Below, piece by piece: positions 50,994-60,151 of a stretch of DNA of 64,000 nt. This DNA is from Roseibium alexandrii DFL-11 (GTDB lineage Bacteria; Pseudomonadota; Alphaproteobacteria; Rhizobiales; Stappiaceae). The DNA is taken from the NCBI RefSeq assembly GCF_000158095.2, contig NZ_CM011002.1:2433228-2497227 (forward strand), written 5' to 3'. The notes under the pieces are model-generated. The model was not told the origin of the DNA. It worked only from the letters and a program-made list of their open reading frames with translations, and did not search any database. How positions within the stretch are numbered: the stretch's first letter is position 1; each line of letters starts with the position of its first letter. The translations under genes were made by a program, and so were the position numbers.

Positions 50994-52301
50994 ATGCGCG
51001 TTGCGATGATTGGGACCGGGTATGTCGGTCTGGTATCTGGAACCTGTTTTGCCGACTTCGGCCACATTGTAACCTGCATTGACAAGGACGCCTCCAAGAT
51101 CGATGCCCTGAACAAGGGCGAGATCCCGATCTATGAGCCTGGCCTGCAAGAGCTTGTCGCCAAGAACGTTGCCGAAGAGCGGCTGTTTTTTTCGACCGAT
51201 GCAGAAGAAGCTGTCAAAGGGGCTGACGCTGTCTTCATCGCGGTTGGAACTCCTACCCGCCGGGGCGACGGACACGCGGACCTGACATACGTCTATGCAG
51301 CGGCAGAAGAGATTGCCACGCTCATTGACGGGTTCACTGTAGTGGTGACGAAGTCGACCGTTCCGGTCGGCACTGGGGACGAAGTGGAAGCGATTATCCG
51401 CAAGACCCGCCCGGATGCGGACTTTGCAGTCGTCTCAAACCCGGAATTCCTGCGTGAAGGTGCGGCAATCGAAGACTTCAAACGTCCGGACCGTGTTGTT
51501 GTCGGTACAGACAGCGGCAAGGCGGTGGATGTCATGCGGGAGCTCTACCGGCCGCTCTACCTCAATGAGACTCCGATCCTGGTCACCAAACGCCGTACAT
51601 CCGAGCTCATCAAATATGCTGCCAATGCTTTCCTTGCGGTGAAGATCACCTTCATCAACGAAATTGCGGACCTTTGCGAGAAGGTCGGCGGTAATGTTCA
51701 GGAAGTCTCCCGCGGCATTGGTCTGGACAACCGCATTGGCTCCAAGTTCTTGCATGCGGGGCCCGGCTACGGCGGCTCTTGCTTCCCGAAAGACACGCTT
51801 GCGCTATCCAAGATCGCGGCCGACGCGGAATCCGGGTTGAAAATCGTCGATTCGGTGATCGAGGTGAACGCTGCTCGGAAGAAGAAGATGGCCGACAAGG
51901 TCATTGATTTCATGGGCGGTGATGTTGACGGCAAAACAATCGCCCTTCTCGGCCTTGCCTTCAAACCGAACACCGATGACATGCGCGAAGCGCCCAGCAT
52001 CGACATCGTTCAAAAGCTACAAGCGGCAGGTGCCAAGATCCGCGCCTTTGATCCGGCGAGCATGGAAGAGGCCGCCAAGCTTATGCAGGATGTAATGTTC
52101 TGTGACGGTCCTTATCACGCGATCGAAGGTGCTGATGCGATTGTGATCGTAACCGAGTGGGACCAATTCCGGGCGCTCGACCTGGAGCGGGTGAAATCGC
52201 TGGTAAAAACCCCGAAGGTTGCAGACCTTCGGAACATCTACACACCTGTATACATGGCAGAAGCCGGCTTCGACTATACGAGCGTTGGTCGCTCCTACTG
52301 A
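50994..52301 (+). CDS. ugd: UDP-glucose 6-dehydrogenase
   Basis: Ugd oxidises UDP-glucose to UDP-glucuronate with two NAD, feeding acidic exopolysaccharide or lipopolysaccharide. The 435-residue protein begins MIGTGYVGLVSGTCFADFGH, has VSNPEFLREGAAIEDF and the catalytic cysteine in GPGYGGSCFPKDT, and ends with the UDP-binding domain LGLAFKPNTDDMREAPS. A stem-loop lies 20 bases before its start. A sugar transferase follows on the same strand. Confidence 0.95.
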   Translation: MRVAMIGTGYVGLVSGTCFADFGHIVTCIDKDASKIDALNKGEIPIYEPGLQELVAKNVAEERLFFSTDAEEAVKGADAVFIAVGTPTRRGDGHADLTYVYAAAEEIATLIDGFTVVVTKSTVPVGTGDEVEAIIRKTRPDADFAVVSNPEFLREGAAIEDFKRPDRVVVGTDSGKAVDVMRELYRPLYLNETPILVTKRRTSELIKYAANAFLAVKITFINEIADLCEKVGGNVQEVSRGIGLDNRIGSKFLHAGPGYGGSCFPKDTLALSKIAADAESGLKIVDSVIEVNAARKKKMADKVIDFMGGDVDGKTIALLGLAFKPNTDDMREAPSIDIVQKLQAAGAKIRAFDPASMEEAAKLMQDVMFCDGPYHAIEGADAIVIVTEWDQFRALDLERVKSLVKTPKVADLRNIYTPVYMAEAGFDYTSVGRSY

Positions 52302-52457
52302 CAATAGGTTGCATTACGGTTGTCAGACTGTGGATTTGAGGTATTTTTCGCCGCTTTGGCAGGCTCGCCTTTTTCGCCTTCGGCACGCTCGCGTAAGGCA
52401 GAATCCTGACGCCATTTTCTCCGGTAGCGCAAATAAGTATTTTATCTCATACACTTC

Positions 52458-52471
52458 GTGATCTAGATCAC
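52458..52471. promoter_or_regulatory. CRP-like palindrome upstream of the sugar transferase
   Basis: GTGATCTAGATCAC is a perfect 14-bp palindrome and fits the CRP consensus TGTGA-N6-TCACA with one mismatch at the left outer base (CGTGA...TCACA). It lies about 100 bases upstream of the sugar transferase start in an AT-rich region, a plausible promoter position. Confidence 0.45.
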
Positions 52472-52573
52472 AGCGTTAACACTTTACTAATATTTAATTG
52501 GAACCTGAAAATGTTCTGATTTATGGTCCGCAAAGTTAGGTAGGACGAAGCGGACAGCAGGTTTTTTAAACGC

Positions 52574-53395
52574 ATGGCAGATGAGACGCTGACAGACGAC
52601 AGGAAAGAAGCGCGAAAGCTTTATCGCTTCGGCTTTGGGACGCCGTCTTCCAGCTTGTTCAGAGGCACCAGCTCAGGCCGTATGCAGAAAATTCGCGGCG
52701 GGGCCGCAAACCGTATTATAACTGCCCGCCAACTGCGGAAAGCTGCCTCGCCTTACGCAGAGGTGAAGCGTCCAGTCTACGCAGCAAGGCCGCTGCAGCG
52801 CGCATTGAAACGGGTCTTCGATATCGCGGGAGCGGTCGCCGGCCTGGTGTTTTTGTTTCCTCTCCTGGCAGGCATTGCCCTGACAATCAAACTGACCAGC
52901 CGCGGTCCTGTGTTTTTCCGTCAGACCCGCCTTGGGATCAACGGACAGCCGTTTTCAATTCTCAAGTACCGGACGATGTTTGTCGATCAATGCGACCACA
53001 CAGGTTTACAGCACACCATTGTGGGCGATCAGCGCGTCACCTGGGTTGGGCGTTTCCTGCGCCAGAGCAGTTTTGATGAACTGCCTCAGCTTTGGAATGT
53101 GTTGCGCGGGCAAATGTCACTGGTGGGCCCACGGCCTTATGTCCCCGGCATGCAGGCAGGCGGTGTTCCCTACGAGTGCCTCGACTATCGCTACTATGAC
53201 CGGCTTCAGGTGCTGCCGGGAATTACAGGCCTTGCGCAAGTCAACGGGTATCGCGGAGATGCATCAGATGCGGACATGGCCCGGATGCGGCTCGAGTATG
53301 ATCTTGCATACATTGAGAATGTGAATCTGTGGCTTGATGTCAAAATCGTGGTACGCACGATCGCCCGCGAGTTCGTGAAGGGAAGCGGCGCTTAG
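52574..53395 (+). CDS. Exopolysaccharide sugar transferase (ExoY/WcaJ type)
   Basis: This 273-residue protein is a bacterial sugar transferase that starts polysaccharide repeat units by moving a sugar phosphate to undecaprenyl phosphate at the inner membrane. It has one hydrophobic helix (DIAGAVAGLVFLFPLLAGIAL, written from residue 90) followed by the family motifs PVFFRQTRLGINGQPF, KYRTM, SSFDELPQLWNVL, MSLVGPRP and LPGITGLAQVNGYRG. The N-terminal 80 residues are basic and unassigned. Its neighbour ugd makes a sugar nucleotide for the same pathway. Confidence 0.9.
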   Translation: MADETLTDDRKEARKLYRFGFGTPSSSLFRGTSSGRMQKIRGGAANRIITARQLRKAASPYAEVKRPVYAARPLQRALKRVFDIAGAVAGLVFLFPLLAGIALTIKLTSRGPVFFRQTRLGINGQPFSILKYRTMFVDQCDHTGLQHTIVGDQRVTWVGRFLRQSSFDELPQLWNVLRGQMSLVGPRPYVPGMQAGGVPYECLDYRYYDRLQVLPGITGLAQVNGYRGDASDADMARMRLEYDLAYIENVNLWLDVKIVVRTIAREFVKGSGA

Positions 53396-53428
53396 CCGAC
53401 CCAAATTTCCCGCTACTTACTTGAGCTT

Positions 53429-53872
53429 CTAGCCAGCGCGCACCAAGGCTGCGGCATGGGTGAGCGCCAGCTCATAGCCCTGGACACCACAGCCAGCGAT
53501 TACAGCATTTGCGCGGCTTGAAACGTACGAGTGTTGACGAAATTCTTCACGCTTGTGAATGTTGGAGATATGCACCTCGATAACCGGAAAGTCGCAAGCG
53601 TTCAGGGCATCTAAAATGGCGACAGACGTGTGCGAGTAAGCCGCAGGATTAATGACGATTGCAGCGGCTTTTTCCCGCGCTTCCTGAATCCAGTCAATCA
53701 GTTCATGTTCCGCATTGCTTTGCCGGCACTCGGCGGTCAAGCCCAAGCGCGCCGCGGTGGACCGGCACAACTCTTCAACATCGCCCAGGGTTTGCGCTCC
53801 ATAAATCTCCGGCTGCCGCTTGCCCAGAAGATTGAGGTTCGGGCCATTCAGAACATAAACGACGGGCGTCAT
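53429..53872 (-). CDS. aroQ: Type II 3-dehydroquinate dehydratase
   Basis: AroQ converts 3-dehydroquinate to 3-dehydroshikimate in the shikimate pathway. The 147-residue protein has [19 protein letters not shown] with the active-site Tyr/Arg, [16 protein letters not shown] and [14 protein letters not shown] with the catalytic histidine. The ATG at 53872 has AAGGA 7 bases before it and is preferred to the GTG at 53893. In many relatives accB and accC follow aroQ; here it converges on the sugar transferase instead. Confidence 0.95.
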   Translation of the reverse strand: MTPVVYVLNGPNLNLLGKRQPEIYGAQTLGDVEELCRSTAARLGLTAECRQSNAEHELIDWIQEAREKAAAIVINPAAYSHTSVAILDALNACDFPVIEVHISNIHKREEFRQHSYVSSRANAVIAGCGVQGYELALTHAAALVRAG

Positions 53873-54067
53873 TGCGGGATCCTTTGTTGTCACCGGTAGA
53901 CCTAAGGTGCGTTTTGTTTAGCAACAAGTGCGCGTTGGTGTGAACAAAATATGGATAGTTTTTCATTTGCAGCTTATTTGCCGGACAGCTGTTGCCCTCC
54001 AGACATTTAACTATTATTAACCCTACATCATAACAGAGGTCATGATTCGAGATTGACTTGGGATGTC

Positions 54068-54289
54068 ATGATAAAAATTCGTGAAAGAATAGATACATTA
54101 GAAGCTCTCAATGAAGCTGTAGAGGGGTATCAACATCTTCCCATAGATGTTCTTTCACAATTCCTGCTCGACAATTATACCGTTGATCTAGATCTACTTG
54201 CGCAATTTTCGGATTCGGCTGCTCCACTTAGACAAACAGATAAACCGGGCAAACAGAATACTGCAAAATCGAAACAGTCAGCCGCCTAG
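54068..54289 (+). CDS. Small protein of unknown function (73 aa)
   Basis: An ATG at 54068 with a GGGA 5 bases upstream opens a 73-residue frame. The first 50 residues (MIKIRERIDTLEALNEAVEG and LPIDVLSQFLLDNYTVDLDLL) predict helices with regular leucines, and the tail is Lys/Ser-rich. It resembles small helical adaptor or regulatory proteins, but no family is recognised. It is convergent with the response regulator gene. The start could also be a TTG at 54053. Confidence 0.5.
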   Translation: MIKIRERIDTLEALNEAVEGYQHLPIDVLSQFLLDNYTVDLDLLAQFSDSAAPLRQTDKPGKQNTAKSKQSAA

Positions 54290-54305
54290 TAACGTCTGAG
54301 CAGAC

Positions 54306-54842
54306 TTAACCGATAGCTGTGACAGCGCCGTCGTCGCCGTTTCCTTGATCGCCACCAGGCTGCTCCCCAGGACCACCCTGCCATATTTTCTGACGATTGC
54401 GGATCTCGCGAGGGGCCGGACCAAAATAGGTCGCGGTCTTGATGAAGTCACGTGGCTGCACAATCACACTCGACACCCGCTGATATAGCGCCTTTGCGGA
54501 AATCGGTTTGGAGAGGAGCTCGTGAACACCAAGCCGGCGAGCTTCGACAATACGGCTGCGTTCCGTATGAGCGGTCACCATGATGATCGGAATGTAGGCA
54601 AAAGGGTTGTTCGGGCTGCGGATCATCCGAACCATGTCCGCGCCATCAAGGATCGGCATGACCCAATCAAGGATCAAGATATCCGGGTTGGCACGGTCCA
54701 TCGCCTCCAACCCGGATGCGCCATCTTCGGCTTCGACAATCCGCCGCGCTCCGAACCCCTGCAGCATCGTGCGCAGAATGGTCCGCATATACGCGCTGTC
54801 TTCTACCAGCAAAAACGTCAACGAGGCCAGATCCAGGCTCAC
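54306..54842 (-). CDS. CheY-like single-domain response regulator
   Basis: The 178-residue protein is a receiver domain (LLVEDSAYMR acidic pocket, phospho-acceptor Asp59 in ILILDWVMPILDG, Lys in LLSKPIS) followed by about 40 residues with FIKTATYFGPAPREI and a Gly-rich acidic tail. The YFGPxxR extension is known from stand-alone alphaproteobacterial receivers. No output domain is present. It starts at a GTG with AGGAGG 5 bases upstream. A perfect inverted repeat lies in its leader. The cognate kinase is not in the window. Confidence 0.88.
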   Translation of the reverse strand: MSLDLASLTFLLVEDSAYMRTILRTMLQGFGARRIVEAEDGASGLEAMDRANPDILILDWVMPILDGADMVRMIRSPNNPFAYIPIIMVTAHTERSRIVEARRLGVHELLSKPISAKALYQRVSSVIVQPRDFIKTATYFGPAPREIRNRQKIWQGGPGEQPGGDQGNGDDGAVTAIG

Positions 54843-54856
54843 CCAATCCTCCTAAG

Positions 54857-54878
54857 TTCATGTCTTCTCTGACATGAA
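54857..54878. promoter_or_regulatory. Inverted repeat in the response regulator leader
   Basis: TTCATGTC (54857-54864) and GACATGAA (54871-54878) form a perfect 8-bp inverted repeat with a 6-nt spacer, 15 bases upstream of the response regulator start and next to its ribosome-binding site. It may be an operator or an mRNA hairpin. Confidence 0.45.
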
Positions 54879-55141
54879 TTTCTGAACAATGCGTTAGTCG
54901 CGTTCCGGTATTGAACATGCTCTCAAGTTGAAAAGCTAAGCCATCTTATTGGAGAACTGGTTAATTCGTAATCCCTGCCCTTACGTTTTAGTAATGTTGC
55001 GAAGAATTAAGACTTTTGCGGCCATCCGATTAACAGGACTTTCAAACTGCAGCGCCATTCTCCAGATGACTTGTCTCAACTGCATGGGCCGTTTGCCCGC
55101 TGGAAATAGACAAAACAGGCTTATAAGTGATTGTTCGATAT

Positions 55142-55306
55142 ATGACCGAAGATGAACACAATGCTCCGGACAGCGCGCCTGTTTCCAAAGAGCATCATTT
55201 ACAATCAAACGTGAGCGGCGCCTATCGCCCGAACATACTACTGCTTTCCGGAATAGGGCTGCTGATTGTTGCGACCGGAATGGTCTTATCGAACATCCTT
55301 ACCTGA
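55142..55306 (+). CDS. Possible small membrane protein (54 aa)
   Basis: A 54-codon frame starts with an ATG at 55142. Residues 1-30 are polar (MTEDEHNAPDSAPVSKEH), and residues 31-52 form one hydrophobic helix (NILLLSGIGLLIVATGMVL). The layout fits a small single-pass inner-membrane protein. No strong ribosome-binding site is visible, and no family is recognised. It converges on ccoS. Confidence 0.4.
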   Translation: MTEDEHNAPDSAPVSKEHHLQSNVSGAYRPNILLLSGIGLLIVATGMVLSNILT

Positions 55307-55341
55307 CATAGCCGGTACGGGAGCAAGCCCCCGCGCACAGG

Positions 55342-55506
55342 TCACTGGGTGTTTTTGCGTTCAGGGAGATCATCGTCATCCAGAATGCGCCATTTGGCCC
55401 CTTCCAGATCATCATATTGCCCAGTTTTTAAAGACCAGAGAAAAGCTACCAGGCCCACGCCTCCCAGTACGAGGGCAATCGGGATCAGAAAAATCAAGAC
55501 ATCCAT
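55342..55506 (-). CDS. ccoS: cbb3 oxidase maturation protein CcoS
   Basis: CcoS is a small membrane protein needed to insert heme and copper in the cbb3 oxidase. The 54-residue product MDVLIFLIPIALVLGGVGLV has one membrane helix and the conserved LKTGQYDDLEGAKWRIL tail. The frame is open to 55560, but that part lies inside ccoI. The ATG at 55506 is one base after the ccoI stop. It is the last gene of ccoGHIS. Confidence 0.92.
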   Translation of the reverse strand: MDVLIFLIPIALVLGGVGLVAFLWSLKTGQYDDLEGAKWRILDDDDLPERKNTQ

Positions 55507-55507
55507 T

Positions 55508-57760
55508 TCACTCTCCCTTAGGGCTCGCTGCCGAACCGAAGGCGGTCGTAGCGTCAGCATCAGTTGTAACCCGATTGCCCCATTTCAAACGCAGTGCATT
55601 GGCTGTGACCGCCAATGACGAGGCGGACATGGCGACGGCAGCCATCAAAGGCGTGACAAACCCTGCGACTGCGATCGGCACCGCGATGATATTATAGACC
55701 GTCGAAATCCAGAGGTTTTGTTCAATGGCGCGCCGCGCCCTTATGGAGAGCCAAAGCGCATCAAAGACCGGCTGCAGTTTCTTGCCGAGAAAGACCGCAT
55801 CAGCTGCCGCCTGGCTGAGATAAACTGCGGACACCGGGGACAAGGATACATGTGCTCCGGCGAGCGCTGGGGCATCATTCAATCCGTCGCCAACCATCAG
55901 CACTTTCCGGCCATCGGACTGCAGGGCCTCCAGACAGGCGATTTTCGCAGAAGGCGTCATCGCTGCTTGCCAATTCTCAATTCCAAGTGCCTCGGCGCAC
56001 TCCGCGACCGAGGGCTGAGTATCACCTGATACGATTTCAAGGGCATACCCTTGAGCTTTCAATCGATCGACAACCTCCCGCGCATCGGAGCGGAGTTTCT
56101 GGCGAACCGCCAACAAGCGCACGGGCTCTTGGCCATATTGAACAGCGAGCAGCGACGCCCCCGGTACTGCCAACAGGCGTTCTTCAATTGCTTCTGTCGT
56201 TGCACCGCAGAATAACGGACTTCCGAGCCGCAACCGCTGCCCATCGACATGGGTTTCAAGGCCAGCACCAGACACCTCCTGCACATCAGCAAGCGGGACT
56301 AGGGCGCCGGTTGCCTTCACCAGGGCCATGGACAAGGGATGGCGGCTTGCCAATGCCAACTGGCCAGCCAAACCCAGCACGGGATCTTGCCGGTCAATCT
56401 CTCCAACCAACTCCGGTTCGGCCAGGGTCAGCGTACCGGTTTTATCGAAGAGGATCGTGTCGATGTCGGCCATCCGCTCAATCGCGTCAGCGGAGTTCAG
56501 CAGGACACCGGACTTGAACAATTGTCCCGAGGCAACGACCTGGACAGCAGGAACTGCCAATCCAAGCGCGCATGGACAGGTAATGATCAGGACCGAGATC
56601 GCGATCACAAGTGCCGGCTGCCACTCCATGCCGGCCAGGAGCCAACCTAAGAACGTGAGGCCAGCTGCGCCATGAACCAGGGGCGCGTAAAGCTGTGCAG
56701 CACGATCGGCAATCCGGACGTATTTCGATTTAGCTTGGGAAGCTGTTTCTAACAGCCGGTTGACTTCATCGAGAAGCGTCGCGCCTGAAGCCGCTTCTAC
56801 TCGGATCTGCAGCGCTCCAGCCCCATTGAGAGTGCCGGCATAAACCCGTTGGCCCGGTTTGACGGGGACAAGGACGCTCTCTCCTGTCACGAGGCTTTGG
56901 TCGATTTCGGAAATGCCGCTTGAGACAACGCCGTCCACGGGCACCCGCTCACCGCCGGCAACCAGCACCAGGTCTCCGGCTGCAATCTTGGACAGGGGGA
57001 CTTCGCGAACCGACCCATCCGGGTTGATCCGGGCTGCCACTTCAGCTTTCAAAGCTGCGATGTTTTCGGCAAACGAGCGCGTACGCCCGCGCATGTTGTG
57101 GTCGAGATACCGCCCGACAAGCAGGAAGAAGAGAAGCATCACGGCCGATTCAAAATAGGCATGGTGATGATGCTGGATGGTTTGTACGACCGACAGTGCA
57201 ACGGCCAAACCAACGCCGATAACAATCGGCACGTCCATATTCAGACGCCCGGCGGACAAGGCACGGAACGCGCTCTTGACAAACGGCTGGCCGGAATACG
57301 CAACGGTCGGCAAGGCGATCAGAGCAGAGAGCCAGTGAAAGAAGTCCCGGGTTTCCGGCGTGATATCGCTGGCGTTTCCGGACCAGACGGAAACCGACAA
57401 CAACATGATATTCATGCCGGCGAACCCGGATACCGCCAAACAGCGCAGCAATTGCTTGCCGGTCTTGTCCTGCCGTTCTTTCTGACTTGCCGGATCAAAC
57501 GGGTGAGCTGCATACCCCAACCGCTCCAATTCAGCGACGATTTCATCAGCCCCGGTCTGGTCTTCGACCCAGTCGACCGCCAGCCGCTGTGATGTCAGAT
57601 TGACCCTAGCCTTGCGGATACCCGGAAGCCGCTTCAGCCCGCGTTCGATTTCCCCCATGCAAGCCGCACAGGTGATACCGTCGACAGCCAGATCCATATG
57701 AACCGCGCCATCATCTGCGGGAACTACAAAAGCCTGCCAATCGCGCTGATGGACCGTCAC
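55508..57760 (-). CDS. ccoI: Copper-translocating P-type ATPase CcoI/FixI
   Basis: CcoI exports copper to the periplasm for cbb3 oxidase assembly. The 750-residue protein has an N-terminal metal-binding domain with C31AAC34, about eight membrane helices with the CPC motif in IITCPCALGLAVP, the phosphorylation site DKTGTLT and the hinge GDGLNDAPALAGAHV. The HMA domain and CPC motif are intact. It starts 10 bases after ccoH. Confidence 0.95.
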   Translation of the reverse strand: MTVHQRDWQAFVVPADDGAVHMDLAVDGITCAACMGEIERGLKRLPGIRKARVNLTSQRLAVDWVEDQTGADEIVAELERLGYAAHPFDPASQKERQDKTGKQLLRCLAVSGFAGMNIMLLSVSVWSGNASDITPETRDFFHWLSALIALPTVAYSGQPFVKSAFRALSAGRLNMDVPIVIGVGLAVALSVVQTIQHHHHAYFESAVMLLFFLLVGRYLDHNMRGRTRSFAENIAALKAEVAARINPDGSVREVPLSKIAAGDLVLVAGGERVPVDGVVSSGISEIDQSLVTGESVLVPVKPGQRVYAGTLNGAGALQIRVEAASGATLLDEVNRLLETASQAKSKYVRIADRAAQLYAPLVHGAAGLTFLGWLLAGMEWQPALVIAISVLIITCPCALGLAVPAVQVVASGQLFKSGVLLNSADAIERMADIDTILFDKTGTLTLAEPELVGEIDRQDPVLGLAGQLALASRHPLSMALVKATGALVPLADVQEVSGAGLETHVDGQRLRLGSPLFCGATTEAIEERLLAVPGASLLAVQYGQEPVRLLAVRQKLRSDAREVVDRLKAQGYALEIVSGDTQPSVAECAEALGIENWQAAMTPSAKIACLEALQSDGRKVLMVGDGLNDAPALAGAHVSLSPVSAVYLSQAAADAVFLGKKLQPVFDALWLSIRARRAIEQNLWISTVYNIIAVPIAVAGFVTPLMAAVAMSASSLAVTANALRLKWGNRVTTDADATTAFGSAASPKGE

Positions 57761-57770
57761 AGCTACCGCC

Positions 57771-58283
57771 TCATTCCTTGATGAATATGCGATTTTCGGA
57801 CTTGAACTTCCGTTCGCCGTTTTCGATCACTTCAAGAAGCAACGTCCAGTTTCCTGCCGGCAACGCTTCCACTTCGGAAACATAGCGGCCGCCGCCGTCT
57901 GCCGTCAGGATCAGTGACAGATCGGCATTTACCTGCGCCGGATGCTTCAGCGTCGCTTCAACATTCATCCCGTAAAGAGGCGCATCCCCGGCATCCTTTG
58001 CAAGGACCAATAGCTTACCACTGCCATCGGCCTGTCGCGTCAATTCGCTGGAGATGTTCCAGTTGAGCTGCTCTTGCGCTTTTGCAGCCGCAATTTCCTG
58101 ATTGTACGCCTGCCCGGCCTCATAGGAACTTTCTACAGCGACACCTGGAAAGGTCCCGACCGCATAATAAAGAAAGATCCCGTTTGTGAGAAAAATCACT
58201 CCAAAGAATCCGGCCAGCCAAAGAAGTACCGTCTTGCCAGTGATTGCCTTTGGATCTTTTCCGTTTGTCTCAGCCATCGCCAT
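57771..58283 (-). CDS. ccoH: cbb3 oxidase assembly protein CcoH/FixH
   Basis: The 170-residue protein has an N-terminal cytoplasmic stretch, one membrane helix (VLLWLAGFFGVIFLTNGIFLYY, written from residue 19) and a periplasmic beta domain (YGMNVEATLKHPAQ and YVSEVEALPAGNWTL), as in FixH. It is needed for stable assembly of the cbb3 complex. The start may be at Met1 or Met3. It lies between ccoG and ccoI. Confidence 0.9.
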   Translation of the reverse strand: MAMAETNGKDPKAITGKTVLLWLAGFFGVIFLTNGIFLYYAVGTFPGVAVESSYEAGQAYNQEIAAAKAQEQLNWNISSELTRQADGSGKLLVLAKDAGDAPLYGMNVEATLKHPAQVNADLSLILTADGGGRYVSEVEALPAGNWTLLLEVIENGERKFKSENRIFIKE

Positions 58284-58350
58284 ATCCGTCTCCTCGGCGC
58301 GGTCTCTTGCTGGAGGCCCCTCTTCAGCAAAAGGTTGTTTGTCTGATTAC

Positions 58351-58390
58351 CACCGCGCCCCTATCAGGATCTGGCCACAAGGGCGCGGTG
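58351..58390. repeat. Stem-loop between ccoG and ccoH
   Basis: CACCGCGCCC (58351-58360) and GGGCGCGGTG (58381-58390) form a perfect 10-bp stem around a 20-nt loop in the 140-base gap between ccoG and ccoH. There is no T-run, so mRNA stabilisation or processing is more likely than termination. Confidence 0.5.
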
Positions 58391-58423
58391 TAGTGGTCGC
58401 TTCGTCGCGTCCAGTGCTCCGAT

Positions 58424-59887
58424 CTAGTCCGGGTCAGGCGCTTTGAATGTGTCCTTAGCGGTTATAACCTCACCCATCACACTCTCGGTAATCCGGAAGG
58501 TCACCGGCGTTGAATGCGGCATTTTTTCCCAAGGCGGTGAAGTCACGAGAACGCGGATTTCACGTGTTGTGTCCGGTCCGACCTGGACGATTGGACGGCC
58601 GGCAAAGGTCTCAGTCACACCAACAGCTTCGACCTGTGTGTTCGACGGCATTCCCTCTACGTGCAGCATGAAGTGCCGGTCATGGCGCCGCTTGTTGGAC
58701 AAGCGCACAGTGTAGCCGTTGCGGACCGAGCCGTCAGACTGCTCTACATAAACCGGGTTCCGATCATGCAGAACGCTGATGTCGGCAAAATCGCGGGTCA
58801 AAAGCGCTGCCAGCATGATGATGCCGACTAGAGCAATAACAGCCGCATAGATGACTGTCCGGACCCGAACAATTTCATAGACGGGCTCCTTGCCTTCGAT
58901 CCGGCGCTCAATGTTTTCGTCCGTATCGTAAGCAATGAGACCGGTCGGCTTGCCGACCTTCGTCATGATGTTGTCGCAAGCATCAATGCACAGACCGCAT
59001 TGAATGCAATCAAGTTGGGGACCTTTGCGGATATCAACCCCGGTCGGGCAAACTTGGAAGCACTGGTAACAGTCGATGCAATCACCTGCCGGAAGCCCCT
59101 GCGCTTCGAGTCCCTTGTTTTGCTTGAGTGATCCGCGCGGCTCGCCGCGATCCCAGCGATAGGTCACGTTTAGCGCTTTTTCATCGGTCAGCGCCGCCTG
59201 AATACGCGGCCAGGGGCACATATAAATGCACACCTGTTCCCGCATGAAACCGGCGAGCAGATATGTGGTCGCGGTCAAAATACCGATCCACATGTAGGCA
59301 ACCATCGGAGCCTGGAAGGTCAAAAGCTGCCAAACCAGCGTCGGCGCGTCGTTGAAGTAAAGCACCCAAGCGCCGCCCGTCCACCAGGCGATCATCAGCC
59401 AGAAGAAGTGTTTTGTTGCCCGTTTGCCAACCTTCGAGGCAGACCAAGGCTCCCTGTCCAGCGCGATACGCTCCCGCCGGTCCCCCTCAATCTTGCGCTC
59501 AACCCAGAGAAACAGGTCAGTCCAAACCGTTTGCGGACACAGGTATCCGCACCAGATACGGCCAGCGACTGCGTTCATGAGAAACAAGGTCACAGCCGCA
59601 ATGATCAACAAGCCGGTCAGGTAATAGACTTCCTGCGGCCAGATTTCGATGAAGAAGAAATAGCCGCGGGCGTTGTCCATATCCACGAGCACAGCCTGGT
59701 TCGGCGCATTCGGGCCGCGGTCGTATCGTATGAAGGGCAGGAAATAGTAGATGCCCAGGGTAATGAATAGCAGCGCCCATTTGATCCGCCGGAACAGACC
59801 ATGGGTTGCCATGGGATAAATTTTCTTGGCAGACGCAAACCACTCGTCGTCGTGGCCGCCCTCGTGCGTTTCGGTGTCGGTAGACAT
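58424..59887 (-). CDS. ccoG: cbb3 oxidase accessory iron-sulfur protein CcoG/FixG
   Basis: CcoG is a membrane ferredoxin-like protein, reported to reduce copper for cbb3 assembly. The 487-residue product has about five membrane helices and two 4Fe-4S motifs (CIDCYQCFQVCP and CIQCGLCIDACD), with a conserved CGYLCPQTVWTDLF segment earlier. The C-terminal Ig-like domain is periplasmic. The ATG at 59887 has GAGGA close upstream and is chosen over that at 59932. It opens the ccoGHIS operon. Confidence 0.93.
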   Translation of the reverse strand: MSTDTETHEGGHDDEWFASAKKIYPMATHGLFRRIKWALLFITLGIYYFLPFIRYDRGPNAPNQAVLVDMDNARGYFFFIEIWPQEVYYLTGLLIIAAVTLFLMNAVAGRIWCGYLCPQTVWTDLFLWVERKIEGDRRERIALDREPWSASKVGKRATKHFFWLMIAWWTGGAWVLYFNDAPTLVWQLLTFQAPMVAYMWIGILTATTYLLAGFMREQVCIYMCPWPRIQAALTDEKALNVTYRWDRGEPRGSLKQNKGLEAQGLPAGDCIDCYQCFQVCPTGVDIRKGPQLDCIQCGLCIDACDNIMTKVGKPTGLIAYDTDENIERRIEGKEPVYEIVRVRTVIYAAVIALVGIIMLAALLTRDFADISVLHDRNPVYVEQSDGSVRNGYTVRLSNKRRHDRHFMLHVEGMPSNTQVEAVGVTETFAGRPIVQVGPDTTREIRVLVTSPPWEKMPHSTPVTFRITESVMGEVITAKDTFKAPDPD

Positions 59888-59951
59888 ACCGTCCGTCCTC
59901 TTTGCCCGATCCTGCCCCAATAGGATCTTCAACCAAATGCCTAGAGCATCA

Positions 59952-60104
59952 TGCGTTCAAGTGAACGCACAAAGATACTCTTTCACTTCAATAGCGATCA
60001 GCTTTGGCGGAACAACCGGGCCCGGTTGACCCGCCGCTGATCTAGTGGAGTTCCACCATGCGCATAAGATAATCCGGCGCAAAGATATCCTCTTTGCGCC
60101 GGAT
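59952..60104. repeat. Cluster of three dyads between ccoP and ccoG
   Basis: Three strong inverted repeats lie in 150 bases: TGCGTTC/GAACGCA (59952-59969); a compound dyad GATCAGC plus GGCGG facing CCGCC plus GCTGATC (59996-60042) with the perfect 16-bp palindrome CAACCGGGCCCGGTTG (60013-60028) at its centre; and ATCCGGCGCAAAGA/TCTTTGCGCCGGAT (60072-60104), a perfect 14-bp stem with a 5-nt loop, 48 bases after the ccoP stop. None has a clear T-run. Confidence 0.65.
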
Positions 60105-60151
60105 CAAATCAAAGCCAAGTCTGGCGCTTTTGTCGCACCATTTTGAACAGT

